In this document: positions 10,416 through 18,900 of the stretch, in pieces
How positions within the stretch are numbered: the stretch's first letter is position 1
Layout of the letters: each line of letters starts with the position of its first letter
From: Affinirhizobium lemnae
GTDB taxonomy: Bacteria > Pseudomonadota > Alphaproteobacteria > Rhizobiales > Rhizobiaceae
Direction: 5' to 3'
NCBI RefSeq assembly: GCF_022968395.1
Contig: NZ_JALJQZ010000039.1
Location: 1 to 34,038, forward strand
Length of the DNA stretch: 34,038 bases
Translations under genes and position numbers: made by a program
Notes under the pieces: model-generated
Told to the model about the DNA's origin: nothing
What the model saw: the letters and a program-made list of their open reading frames with translations, nothing else
Databases searched by the model: none

Positions 10416-10443
10416 AATGTACTCATTTTGTTCTAGTTATCAA
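10416..10443 (-). promoter_or_regulatory. recA promoter
   Basis: On the minus strand TTGATA (10443-10438) and TACATT (10421-10416) are separated by 16 bases, a good housekeeping-type promoter about 60 bases before the recA start. The LexA-type box lies within it. Confidence 0.65.
10419..10433. promoter_or_regulatory. LexA (SOS) box of recA
   Basis: The plus strand reads GTAC-N7-GTTC, which matches the alphaproteobacterial LexA site GTTC-N7-GTTC (GAAC-N7-GAAC on the other strand) at seven of eight fixed positions. It covers the spacer and the start of the -10 element of the recA promoter, where a repressor would block RNA polymerase. Confidence 0.65.
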
Positions 10444-10581
10444 GACCTCCAAGGAGCTGATTTCTATTGGATTCGCAAATTTGTTCACTTTATGTTTCTC
10501 ATAGAGCTTTATCTGCTAACGTAAGCTGGCAGCCCTTTAGGCGCGATTGCCTTTGCGCCACACGATTCGCCTTGAACGCAT

Positions 10582-11847
10582 TCACCAAAGCAAGCCATGC
10601 GCCTCTAAAACTGAAATCGCTCTACCCACACCATCTTGCCGTTGAATTTCGTTCCGAAGATCCTTGGCCTTCGCCTGCATCGACTCACTGAGTGCGGTTT
10701 CAAATGCTTTCAGCAATTTTTTGAACGTTGCTTTCTCGCGTGGGATAGGAGCCGGTGCAACACCTCGCCGCCGCAAACAGGAAGCCCAGAATGGTTGATC
10801 TCCAAAAACGGGCATGACAACAGAAGGAAGGCCTGCGCGGGCAACAGCATGTGTTGTGCCAGCTCCACCATGATGCACAGCCATCGCCACTCTTTCAAAC
10901 AACCAATCATGCGGTGCGTGTTCGATAACTATAGTGTGTTTGGCGTCATGGCCGATCGTTTTGTCGAGACCACCCCAGCCTGTTGCAATGATCCCGCGCC
11001 GGTTGAGGGCTCGCAAGACGTTGTGAAGCAGGGCGGTTAATTCTACGGCACCTACATGGTACATACTGCCAAAGCCGATGTAGACGGGGCTTTCTCCATC
11101 GCTCAGAAAGTCTTGCAACCTTGTAGGCGGCTGCCACAACTCACTCTCGCGAAGGCTCCAATCACCGACAATCTTTATGTTGTCTGGCCAAGCTACGTGC
11201 CGTTGAACCAGCGAGGGACTTACGGCCACTAGTCTTAGATGGTCTGCTTTCAGCGTCCTATAAGGACTTTGACGCCCCATGGGACGCAAGCCGAGACGAG
11301 GCCTTACGTGCTCATCATAGGCTGGCTGAACTACGCCAATCATGCTGATTCGCGCCAGCCAGCCAAGACCGTAATTGATGGGGCCTGGCAAGTTATACAT
11401 TGCCGCCGGGAGCGGTATGGGCGGGGGATTGTAGGAAGGAAAGCTTGCAACAAGCTGTGTTTCCACACACGGGATGCCAAGTCGCTCACCCAGTGCGAGA
11501 CCTAACTGGCTGACCATGCCATTGCCGATGATGAGATCCACCCCCTCGGCAGCAGCCAAACCCTGTTCAGGCCAATTTACGGCAATATGGCGCAACTGCT
11601 TGCGGAAGGCACTCAACATTTCTGTGATTTTCAGTGCGCGACCGAGAGCCAGCTTGTTCGCACTCATCCATTCACGAAAATCTCCATCAAGATTAGCGAA
11701 CTCTAGACCGTGTTGCTCTACAACAGCACGAAACATTGAGTGCGTTGCAATCCGTACGTCGTGCCCTCTTGCCCTAAGTCCGACGCCAAGCGCCACAAGA
11801 GGCCGCACATCCCCCTCGGTGCCGATTGTCAAAATCAAAATCTTCAT
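10582..11847 (-). CDS. Family 1 glycosyltransferase (UDP-glycosyltransferase type)
   Basis: This 421-residue protein resembles GT-B enzymes of the UGT/sterol-glucosyltransferase/Gtf group that glycosylate lipids or small molecules with nucleotide sugars. The N-terminus has TIGTEGDVRPLVALG (an acceptor-domain motif) and the C-terminal domain has HHGGAGTT at residues 325-332, followed by FGDQPFWA, the donor-site signature. The acceptor is unknown. I use the ATG at 11847; the ribosome binding site is weak. The gene sits between recA and cckA, has a very AT-rich upstream flank (11848-11966) and sampled GC of about 50-60% against about 58% in cckA, so it may have been gained by transfer. No partner biosynthetic gene is adjacent. 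Confidence 0.8.
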   Translation of the reverse strand: MKILILTIGTEGDVRPLVALGVGLRARGHDVRIATHSMFRAVVEQHGLEFANLDGDFREWMSANKLALGRALKITEMLSAFRKQLRHIAVNWPEQGLAAAEGVDLIIGNGMVSQLGLALGERLGIPCVETQLVASFPSYNPPPIPLPAAMYNLPGPINYGLGWLARISMIGVVQPAYDEHVRPRLGLRPMGRQSPYRTLKADHLRLVAVSPSLVQRHVAWPDNIKIVGDWSLRESELWQPPTRLQDFLSDGESPVYIGFGSMYHVGAVELTALLHNVLRALNRRGIIATGWGGLDKTIGHDAKHTIVIEHAPHDWLFERVAMAVHHGGAGTTHAVARAGLPSVVMPVFGDQPFWASCLRRRGVAPAPIPREKATFKKLLKAFETALSESMQAKAKDLRNEIQRQDGVGRAISVLEAHGLLW

Positions 11848-11966
11848 CAAAAAATCACTTCAAATAAGACTAAGAGCAGAAGAAGTATTCTGTGAAATAT
11901 GTGAAAATGTTTACAGGATTAAATGCAATTATGAGGCTCTTTCAGAAAAAGATATCCCCGATGTAC

Positions 11967-14591
11967 TTAGGTGTCCAGCATTTCTCGTACAGCAACGGCC
12001 AGTTGCTTCAGCGAGAACGGCTTAGGTAAGAAGCCGAACTTCGCATCGGCCGGAAGGTTCCTGGCAAAAGCATCCTCCGCGTAGCCTGATACAAATATGA
12101 ATTTCAGGTCCGGATAGGATTTCCGCAGTTCCCGGAGCAGGCTCGGGCCATCCATTTCGGGCATCACAACGTCGGAAACAACAATATCGACCTTGCCCTC
12201 AAGTTCTTCCATAATCTCGAGTGCTTCGGTTCCTGAGCCAGCCTCATGAACAGTATAACCCCTCGTTTCGAGCATACGTTTGCCACCACGCCGCACCGCC
12301 TCCTCATCCTCAACAAGCAGGACCACGGCAGAGTTTCCAGTGAGATCGACGTTCTCGCTAGTACCTGCGGACGCTGACTGTTCAGATACGGAGGCAGATA
12401 ACTGCGGTTCCGATAAGGCGGCAGTAGCAGAACCCGAAGAATGCTGAACAACCGGCTGAGCCTCCGGAATAAACCGGGGCAGAAACACGCGGAAGGTTGT
12501 GCCGACTCCGAGTTCCGACTCAGGATAGATGTAGCCGCCAGACTGCTTGACGATACCGTAGACCATGGAAAGGCCGAGACCGGTTCCCTTGCCCACTTCC
12601 TTGGTCGTGAAAAAGGGCTCGAAAATCTTGTCCATGATTTCCGGCGGAATGCCGGTGCCATTGTCGGATACTTCAACCAGAACGAAGTCCTCGTTCGGCA
12701 GCCGTGCATTGGCGAAGCCGCCAACCTCATCCCGCGAGACATTCCTCGTCCTGATGCGAATCTGACCGCCACTCGGCATGGCATCGCGCGCGTTGACACA
12801 CAGGTTGATCAGCACCTGTTCGAACTGCGAAAGGTCGGTCCGCACCGGCCAGAGATCGCGACCATACTGCACATCGAGCTTCACATTGGTGCCGGAGATC
12901 AGTCGATCCACAAGCATGCGCAGGTCGCCGACCACATCGGTCAGGTTCAAAACGGCCGGGCGCATGGTCTGCTTGCGCGAGAATGCCAGCAATTGGCGAA
13001 CCAGCACCGCCGCGCGATTGGCATTTCGCTTGATCTCCATAAGATCGGCAAAACTAGCATCGGAGGGACGCGCCTGAAGCAGCAGGTGATCTGACGACAA
13101 AAGAATGGCGGTCAGCACATTGTTAAAGTCATGCGCAATGCCACCGGCGAGGGTGCCAACGGCATTCATCTTCTGCGTCTGCGCCATCTGCGTCTCGAGC
13201 GCTTTCTGCTCGGTCGTTTCGACGGCATAGATAATTGCGATCTCTTCCGGTGCCTCATCGCTCTCGTCGATCACCGCATTGACGTAGAAGCGAACATGAC
13301 GCACTTCGTCACCCGGGTGGCGGCAATCAATCGGGGCGATATCGCCCTGGCGATCCTTCGCTGCCGCCAGCGCACGCATCAGGTCGGCGCGCGCCCCTTC
13401 ATGGATGATGACATCAAGCGTTACGCCTCGGTCAACATCATCGCGCGAGACCACGCCTGCAAACAGCCGCAGGAATGGCGCATTGATGCGCAGGATCTTG
13501 CCATCGCCACCGATCGACGCGATAGCCATTGGCGTATTGTTGAAGAAGCGTGTAAAACGCATCGCCGAGGCAGAGCCGTCGGCGCCCTCTCCTCGTGGCC
13601 GGTCGAGAACAATGGTCCGGCTCTCGCCCGGAGCACCGTCTCGCATGGAAGACACACTGTGCACCAGTCTCACGGGCAGGCTCTGTCCATTCGCGCGTCG
13701 GAGGTCGAGATCAAGCGTCTCCGTCCGCGTCTGTCCTGCACCCGGCTGCACCGACTGGATAAGCGCCATACCCTCGCCCGCTACAATGTCGGTGATGTTC
13801 ATCGAACCGGGCGCAAATTTTGTCAGGTCGAGAGCAAGCCATTCGGCAAGCGTTGCATTCAGGTAGAAGATTTCACCTTTCTTGCCCGCGGAGAAAAAGC
13901 CAACAGGAGCGTGATCCAGATAGTCTATGGCATTCTGGAGTTCGCGGAAAAATCGCTCCTGATCGTCACGTTCGGCAGTAATGTCGGAAAGCTGCCAAAC
14001 ATCGAACGACTGCTTATGGCTTGTGGACGACAGGATCCGCGCTTTGAGCCGATACCAATGCGCTCCTGAGCCATTTGCAGAACTACGTCCGAGCGGTTTC
14101 AGCAGGCGGAACTCCTCATGGCTCTCCCGTCCTTCACGAAGCGCCGCCGTCAGTCGGTAGAGAGCCTCGGTCGCTTCCTTGTTCTTTGAAAGCAGTGCCT
14201 CGAGAGATTGTGCATTGGCAGCCTTGGTCGCCCCGGTCAGTCGCCCATAGGCCGCGTTTGCATAGAGAATTCTTCCTCGCTCATCGGTCACCAGAATGCC
14301 GTCGGGGTGGCTGGCCAGATAGGTGCCCGAAAATTCGTCGGAGCGGCTCTGGGGCATCACCTCCACGAGACCGATAATGGACGAAACGATAAAGAAGATG
14401 CCGACCATAGCGAGGATGCCAAGGACACCAAGGACAAACTCGTTGTTCATGGCCTCCTTGAAGATAACGAACGCAATCGAGACACCCACCAGGATCAGCG
14501 CAAGCACAAGCAGCCGCAAAACGGTTCCGCTGCGTCTGCCGCGATCCACCAGCGGCGCATCCATGCTGCCTGTCGGCTGCGATTTCGTCAT
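11967..14591 (-). CDS. cckA: Hybrid histidine kinase CckA
   Basis: CckA is the membrane-bound hybrid kinase/phosphatase that feeds phosphate through ChpT to CtrA and CpdR in the alphaproteobacterial cell cycle. The 874-residue protein has two membrane helices (about 25-45 and 53-75), PAS-like regions (about 90-460), a phosphoacceptor helix [11 protein letters not shown] with His487, ATPase motifs VNARDA, DNGTGIP and [11 protein letters not shown] (about 598-680) and a C-terminal receiver with the phosphorylatable Asp in [11 protein letters not shown] (Asp807). The ATG at 14591 follows GAGG; a GTG just before it would sit too close to that site. It is divergent from the FliO-domain gene. Confidence 0.95.
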   Translation of the reverse strand: MTKSQPTGSMDAPLVDRGRRSGTVLRLLVLALILVGVSIAFVIFKEAMNNEFVLGVLGILAMVGIFFIVSSIIGLVEVMPQSRSDEFSGTYLASHPDGILVTDERGRILYANAAYGRLTGATKAANAQSLEALLSKNKEATEALYRLTAALREGRESHEEFRLLKPLGRSSANGSGAHWYRLKARILSSTSHKQSFDVWQLSDITAERDDQERFFRELQNAIDYLDHAPVGFFSAGKKGEIFYLNATLAEWLALDLTKFAPGSMNITDIVAGEGMALIQSVQPGAGQTRTETLDLDLRRANGQSLPVRLVHSVSSMRDGAPGESRTIVLDRPRGEGADGSASAMRFTRFFNNTPMAIASIGGDGKILRINAPFLRLFAGVVSRDDVDRGVTLDVIIHEGARADLMRALAAAKDRQGDIAPIDCRHPGDEVRHVRFYVNAVIDESDEAPEEIAIIYAVETTEQKALETQMAQTQKMNAVGTLAGGIAHDFNNVLTAILLSSDHLLLQARPSDASFADLMEIKRNANRAAVLVRQLLAFSRKQTMRPAVLNLTDVVGDLRMLVDRLISGTNVKLDVQYGRDLWPVRTDLSQFEQVLINLCVNARDAMPSGGQIRIRTRNVSRDEVGGFANARLPNEDFVLVEVSDNGTGIPPEIMDKIFEPFFTTKEVGKGTGLGLSMVYGIVKQSGGYIYPESELGVGTTFRVFLPRFIPEAQPVVQHSSGSATAALSEPQLSASVSEQSASAGTSENVDLTGNSAVVLLVEDEEAVRRGGKRMLETRGYTVHEAGSGTEALEIMEELEGKVDIVVSDVVMPEMDGPSLLRELRKSYPDLKFIFVSGYAEDAFARNLPADAKFGFLPKPFSLKQLAVAVREMLDT

Positions 14592-14896
14592 CACACCTCA
14601 CACTCTCGACCCCGCACCCAAACCCGCGCCAAGCGCGAACGTGGAATCGATCCAGCAACTTCCATAGCAATTTGGCGAGGCCGCAAAAAGCGCCGCAGCA
14701 AAGAAACCCGTTGAGAAAGCAGTCTGCGGCATTGTCTCGCTTCTGATTCCGGCCATATCTCGCACTGCAGGATGGCCGAAGCGGTGCTTTGCATGGCCAG
14801 TTGATCCATGTCTTGCCGCTTGCTCAGGCCTGCTGGTAGTATGCCCCCCCTTCGTACGGGTCGAGATTGCTGAAACAATTGGAGTAGAAGACAACC
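14592..14896. other. Divergent intergenic region cckA / FliO-domain gene
   Basis: I see no convincing gene in these 305 bases. They must hold promoters for both flanking genes. A C7 run lies at about 14844-14850. The only promoter-like pair I can name is that at 14813-14842 on the plus strand. No CtrA box (TTAA-N7-TTAA) was seen in front of cckA. Confidence 0.6.
14813..14842 (+). promoter_or_regulatory. Candidate promoter of the FliO-domain gene
   Basis: TTGCCG (14813-14818) and TAGTAT (14837-14842) are spaced by 18 bases and lie about 55 bases before the start codon. This is a plausible but unproven housekeeping promoter. Confidence 0.35.
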
Positions 14897-15997
14897 ATGG
14901 TGGATGAATTGATGACTGCCTACGGGAGCCGCCTGGTCATTGCCGTCCTTGGCGTCGGCATTGGCCTCCTGCTTTTGTTCGGCATTCTTTATCTCATCCG
15001 CCGTCGCAGCGGACCCTCTCCCTTTCTGCGTGGTGGAAAGAACCGGCAGCCACGCCTTCAGGTGCTGGACGCAGCAGCGGTCGACGCCCGTCGTCGTATC
15101 GTTCTGATCCGGCGTGACAACGTGGAACATCTCGTCATGATCGGCGGTCCAACGGATGTCGTTATCGAAAGCGGCATTGGTGCGGCGCGCGATGGCGAAG
15201 CGCTTGCCTATTCAACGGCCACCGCTTTGCCATCCGCCGCAAGTTCAGATGTTCGACTCGACACTCCCGCTCCACGGCCTCGCATCGCCGCCGCCAAGCC
15301 TGACGCCACTGTTGCGCCCACTGCACCAACAGCTTCAATTCAGCCGAAGACCCCACGTGCCGAGGCGCACGCATCGTCCGCGCCATCACAACGGGCCGAG
15401 CCGGTCAAATCCTTTGAACCGGTGGCGGAGGCGGCAAAGCGTCCGCAGGCGGGGCAGAAGAAGCCTGCCGTCATCGAGCCAGTCGTCTTGGAGCCGGTTC
15501 CCACGGTTCAGACAGTGACAGAACCGGTGCGTCCAACAAATGGCATAACCGAAGCATCAAAGGCGCCGGATATTGGTGCCGCCAGCGATGCGCTGGACGC
15601 AGCACGCCGGCGCGTCTTCCAACCGGCCGTGGACCGCAGCCCCGTGTCTGCGCCTGCGAAAACAGAACCGGCGGTACTTGATCCCGCTTCAGCAGAAAAG
15701 CTGGTCCAAGCCGATGCTCCGGTTTCCCCTCCGCCCCAGCCGGTTGCCAAAGAACCGGACATGGAGGCAGCAAAGCCGCGTTCTCTTGGAAGCGAATTCG
15801 ATCGCATCCTTGAGGAAGAAATGGCCAACAATCTATCGGCGCAAAAGAGCGACCCGGCGAAAGATAGCTTCACGCCAATGCTGCCGCGTCGGGATCCGGC
15901 AAATCCGCGGGTTACCGGCGCGACGGCGGAGCCAATGCTACAAAACGAGATTGCACGGATTTTCGGTGAAATGTCCGTAACGCGCGATGGGAAATGA
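14897..15997 (+). CDS. FliO/MopB-domain membrane protein with long Pro/Ala-rich tail
   Basis: This 366-residue protein has one membrane helix (about residues 13-35) followed by a short beta-rich domain (LQVLDAAAVDARRRIVLIRR, then VEHLVMIGGPTDVVIESGI, about 54-94) typical of FliO, the flagellar export-gate assembly factor. After residue 100 it is low-complexity Pro/Ala/Glu-rich and probably disordered, ending in a short conserved-looking tail (LGSEFDRILEEEMANNL and NEIARIFGEM). Canonical FliO is much shorter (about 100-150 residues), and no flagellar genes are nearby, so the role may differ from flagellar export. The ATG at 14897 has a GGAG 12 bases upstream, a loose fit. Confidence 0.65.
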   Translation: MVDELMTAYGSRLVIAVLGVGIGLLLLFGILYLIRRRSGPSPFLRGGKNRQPRLQVLDAAAVDARRRIVLIRRDNVEHLVMIGGPTDVVIESGIGAARDGEALAYSTATALPSAASSDVRLDTPAPRPRIAAAKPDATVAPTAPTASIQPKTPRAEAHASSAPSQRAEPVKSFEPVAEAAKRPQAGQKKPAVIEPVVLEPVPTVQTVTEPVRPTNGITEASKAPDIGAASDALDAARRRVFQPAVDRSPVSAPAKTEPAVLDPASAEKLVQADAPVSPPPQPVAKEPDMEAAKPRSLGSEFDRILEEEMANNLSAQKSDPAKDSFTPMLPRRDPANPRVTGATAEPMLQNEIARIFGEMSVTRDGK

Positions 15998-16032
15998 CCA
16001 TCAAATCAGAAGATTTATGGTCGAAATAAAAG

Positions 16033-16054
16033 AGGCACGCTTGTTGGCGTGCCT
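16033..16054 (-). terminator. Terminator of dksA (possibly bidirectional)
   Basis: AGGCACGC and GCGTGCCT form a perfect 8-bp stem around a 6-base loop. On the minus strand it is followed by CTTTTATTTC, which suits dksA. It may also stop the convergent FliO-domain transcript, although the plus side lacks a T run. Confidence 0.75.
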
Positions 16055-16087
16055 GGAAAGTTTGAAGTCAGATCGGGTCGAGCACGA

Positions 16088-16507
16088 TTATTCGTCGCGA
16101 TAAACCTTTTCCCGTCGCTCGTGGCGCTCCTGCGCCTCGATCGAAAGCGTCGCGATCGGCCTAGCATCCAAACGCTTCAACCCAATTGGTTCGCCGGTTT
16201 CCTCACAATAGCCGTATGTGCCGTCTTCAATGCGCTGGAGCGCTGCATCGATCTTGGAGATCAGCTTTCTCTGTCGATCGCGAGCACGCAGTTCGATGGC
16301 CCTATCGGTTTCGGAAGATGCCCGGTCGGCAAGATCGGGATGATTGGCGCTTTCTTCAGCTAGGTGATCGAGGGTTTCGCGCGCTTCCCTCAATATGTCA
16401 TTTTTCCAGGCTATCAGCTTTGCTCGGAAGTATGCCCGCTGATTGGCATTCATGAATTCTTCGTCTTCCGAGAGGACGTAGCTGCTAAGGTCGATCTTCT
16501 CACTCAA
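16088..16507 (-). CDS. dksA: RNA polymerase-binding transcription factor DksA
   Basis: DksA binds the secondary channel of RNA polymerase and, with ppGpp, controls the stringent response. The 139-residue protein has an N-terminal coiled coil with the tip acidic residues conserved (HPDLADRAS, Asp58 and Asp61) and a C-terminal zinc-finger region in which only Cys101 remains (YGYCEETGEPIG); the other three zinc ligands of the E. coli-type finger are Thr104, Ser122 and Ala125. Such low-cysteine DksA forms are known in alphaproteobacteria. The start is the TTG at 16507, supported by AGGAGA seven bases upstream; there is no ATG before residue 19. Confidence 0.93.
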   Translation of the reverse strand: MSEKIDLSSYVLSEDEEFMNANQRAYFRAKLIAWKNDILREARETLDHLAEESANHPDLADRASSETDRAIELRARDRQRKLISKIDAALQRIEDGTYGYCEETGEPIGLKRLDARPIATLSIEAQERHERREKVYRDE

Positions 16508-16740
16508 CGCAATTCTCCTGGAGAACAGCTCTCACGCGGCGTCCTATACTCCAACACACCAGACTTGCACAAGCCTTGTAAAGCTTATCAATACATTTTT
16601 AAATCTGTCATAAATTTTGGCTAAACGACTATATTTTATGCACTTTTATCGGCATCACTGCCAGCCCGCCTCCTCAACCCTGATCTGTGGGCGGCATGCT
16701 CTCTGCTAAAAAAGGTGGTGTTGACGGCGGCAACGCGATC

Positions 16741-16769
16741 TTGTTACTTCTTTTCGAGCCTCATAATCT
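16741..16769 (+). promoter_or_regulatory. Candidate sixA promoter
   Basis: TTGTTA (16741-16746) and TAATCT (16764-16769) are spaced by 17 bases. A start point six to seven bases downstream would leave only about six bases before the sixA ATG at 16782, so the mRNA could be nearly leaderless. A second, less good pair starts with TTGACG at 16721. Confidence 0.45.
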
Positions 16770-16781
16770 AATGAATGTTTT

Positions 16782-17288
16782 ATGGAAAAACCGAACCCGC
16801 CCCCATTCGAAATCTATCTGATGCGCCACGCTCACTCGGGTTGGCCCCAGCCAGGGGAGCGGGATTTCGATCGCGCTTTGGATGCACGTGGCATAGCGGA
16901 GGCAAATGCGGTCGCTCGCATGACTGCCAGTAGCGGATACCGGCCCGACCTGCTTCTGTGTTCGTCTGCGCATCGTTGCCGTGGCACGGCCGCCTCCGTC
17001 ATCGAAGCGATCAATGAGGAAATGCAAGTTCAATATCTGGATGAACTCTACAACGCTCCCGTCGAAACCTATCTGGCGATCATAAGGGCACAGACCGTTG
17101 CTCGATTGATGGTGATCGGCCATAATCCTTCCATCGAAGTGCTGCTGGAAACGATGATCGGTTCCGACCCTACGGCATCAATCATTCCAGCGGGTTTCCC
17201 GACAGCCGGTTTTGCTGCGCTTGGTCATGATCCCAGAAGCGGATCTGCGCAAGGACCCTGGCAGTTGGGCGCTTTTTTCGCTCCATGA
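16782..17288 (+). CDS. SixA-like histidine phosphatase family protein
   Basis: This 168-residue protein is of the phosphoglycerate-mutase-like histidine phosphatase family, close in size and pattern to SixA, which removes phosphate from phosphohistidine in HPt or PTS proteins. The RHG-type motif is LMRHAHSG (Arg15, His16) and the second catalytic His is in VIGHNPS (His114); SSAHRCRGTA supplies the other phosphate-binding Arg. The substrate is not shown by sequence. No Shine-Dalgarno is visible before the ATG. It leads the ycjX-ycjF pair on the same strand, 61 bases ahead. An HPt protein is encoded 7 kb away, but a link is speculation. Confidence 0.85.
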   Translation: MEKPNPPPFEIYLMRHAHSGWPQPGERDFDRALDARGIAEANAVARMTASSGYRPDLLLCSSAHRCRGTAASVIEAINEEMQVQYLDELYNAPVETYLAIIRAQTVARLMVIGHNPSIEVLLETMIGSDPTASIIPAGFPTAGFAALGHDPRSGSAQGPWQLGAFFAP

Positions 17289-17349
17289 CCATGGAGCACA
17301 TCCAGTATAGAAGGCCCCGCCTGGTAACCTTTCACGTCAAGGGGAAAAT

Positions 17350-18900
17350 TTGAAACAGCTACCTTTTTCGCATTGTTCCAGTCTCTATCTGGAGGAAAGG
17401 GAAGCGAAACGGACAGATCTTAAATTGTCTCCATCACTGACAACCTTCCGGGATGATGCGCTGATTGTGCTGGATAGCCTGGGCGATAAAGCGACCAATC
17501 TGCTGAACCCCACAGTCAGGCTGGGTGTCACCGGCCTTTCCCGCGCAGGCAAGACGGTCTTTATTTCATCGCTTGTACACAATCTTCTGCACGGTGGTCG
17601 CTTGCCGCTTTTCGAAGCAATCCGATCAGGACGCGTGTCATCGGTCCGCCTTGAACCTCAGCCGGATGATGCAATCCCGCGGTTCCAATACGAGGATCAC
17701 GTCCAGGCACTTGTTCGCGAACGGATTTGGCCGGACTCGACCCGCGCAATTTCCGAACTGCGGTTGACGATCCAGTATGAGAGCGCAAGCGGCTGGAACC
17801 GGATGTTTTCAGCCGGTAAGCTGTCCATCGATATCGTCGATTATCCGGGCGAATGGCTGCTCGATCTGCCGCTTCTGGGTCAGGATTATCGGACATTCTG
17901 TGAAAACACGACCAGACTGGCCAGATCCGGGGTGCGCCGCGAACTTTCCGCGGAATGGCTGGATTTGGCCGCGACGCTTGATCCGAACACGCCGGCGGAC
18001 GAAATGACCGCAAAGCGGCTTGCGGAGCGTTTTGCGGCCTATCTGCGTGCCTGCAAATCAGACGAAAGATCGCTTTCGACACTGCCCCCGGGACGCTTCC
18101 TGATGCCCGGCGATCTGGATGGCTCTCCTGCCCTCACCTTTGCCCCGCTGCCCGATCTTGGCGACCAGCGCTTCGAAAAGGGCAGCCTTGGCGCGATGAT
18201 GGAGCGGCGGTTCGAGGCCTACAAATCGGTCGTTGTTCGACCTTTCTTTCGCGAGCATTTTGCACGGCTTGATCGTCAGATTGTGCTGATAGATGCCTTG
18301 CAGGCTCTGAACCGTGGACCGGAAGCCGTACAGGATCTTGAACGAGCCTTGCAGGACGTCCTTGCCTGTTTCCGACCCGGCAGCAATTCCATTCTCTCCA
18401 GCCTGATGGGCAGGCGGATCGATAAGGTCCTGATTGCCGCAACCAAAGCCGATCATCTGCATCACGAAAGCCATGACCGGCTGGAAGCGATCACGCGCCG
18501 TATCGTTGATCGCGCCATCGAGCGAATAGGAATAGCGGGTGCTGGCATAGAAGTCATTGCAATGGCCTCCGTGAGGGCAACCCGTGAAGCCGTGGTGCGG
18601 CAGAACGGACAGGATCTTCCGGTTATCACGGGCACGCCCATGCAAGGCGAGACGATCGGCGGCGATACATTCGATGGAAACCGGAAAACAGCGATATTTC
18701 CCGGTGACTTACCGGAAAGATCGGACTCACTTTTTCAGCACTCCGATTCAACATCTCAAGAAAGTCGCCTACCGCATTTGAACATTGTGCGTTTTCGCCC
18801 GCCTAACCTGGAGGAAAGCGGCTCAGGCGCAACGCTGTCCATTCCGCACATCCGCCTTGATCGAGCGCTCCAGTTTCTGATCGGAGATCGTCTGGCATGA
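17350..18900 (+). CDS. ycjX: YcjX-like P-loop NTPase (DUF463)
   Basis: This protein belongs to the YcjX family of P-loop GTPase-like proteins, often paired with YcjF and linked to envelope or heat stress; its exact job is unknown. Walker A GLSRAGKT is at residues 62-69, a switch-type VDYPGEW is near 160, and a TKAD base-recognition motif (AATKADHL) is in the C-terminal half. Start is uncertain: the TTG at 17350 has AGGGG well placed, giving 516 residues, while homology memory favours a shorter form from the TTG at 17425 (SPSLTTFRDD), which has a weaker site. The last four bases overlap ycjF (ATGA), indicating translational coupling. Confidence 0.88.
   Translation: MKQLPFSHCSSLYLEEREAKRTDLKLSPSLTTFRDDALIVLDSLGDKATNLLNPTVRLGVTGLSRAGKTVFISSLVHNLLHGGRLPLFEAIRSGRVSSVRLEPQPDDAIPRFQYEDHVQALVRERIWPDSTRAISELRLTIQYESASGWNRMFSAGKLSIDIVDYPGEWLLDLPLLGQDYRTFCENTTRLARSGVRRELSAEWLDLAATLDPNTPADEMTAKRLAERFAAYLRACKSDERSLSTLPPGRFLMPGDLDGSPALTFAPLPDLGDQRFEKGSLGAMMERRFEAYKSVVVRPFFREHFARLDRQIVLIDALQALNRGPEAVQDLERALQDVLACFRPGSNSILSSLMGRRIDKVLIAATKADHLHHESHDRLEAITRRIVDRAIERIGIAGAGIEVIAMASVRATREAVVRQNGQDLPVITGTPMQGETIGGDTFDGNRKTAIFPGDLPERSDSLFQHSDSTSQESRLPHLNIVRFRPPNLEESGSGATLSIPHIRLDRALQFLIGDRLA

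Noticed and set aside
16782..17288. SixA and the HPt protein as a dedicated phosphatase-substrate pair
   Set aside because: The genes are 7 kb apart in different transcription units; only a general family link exists.
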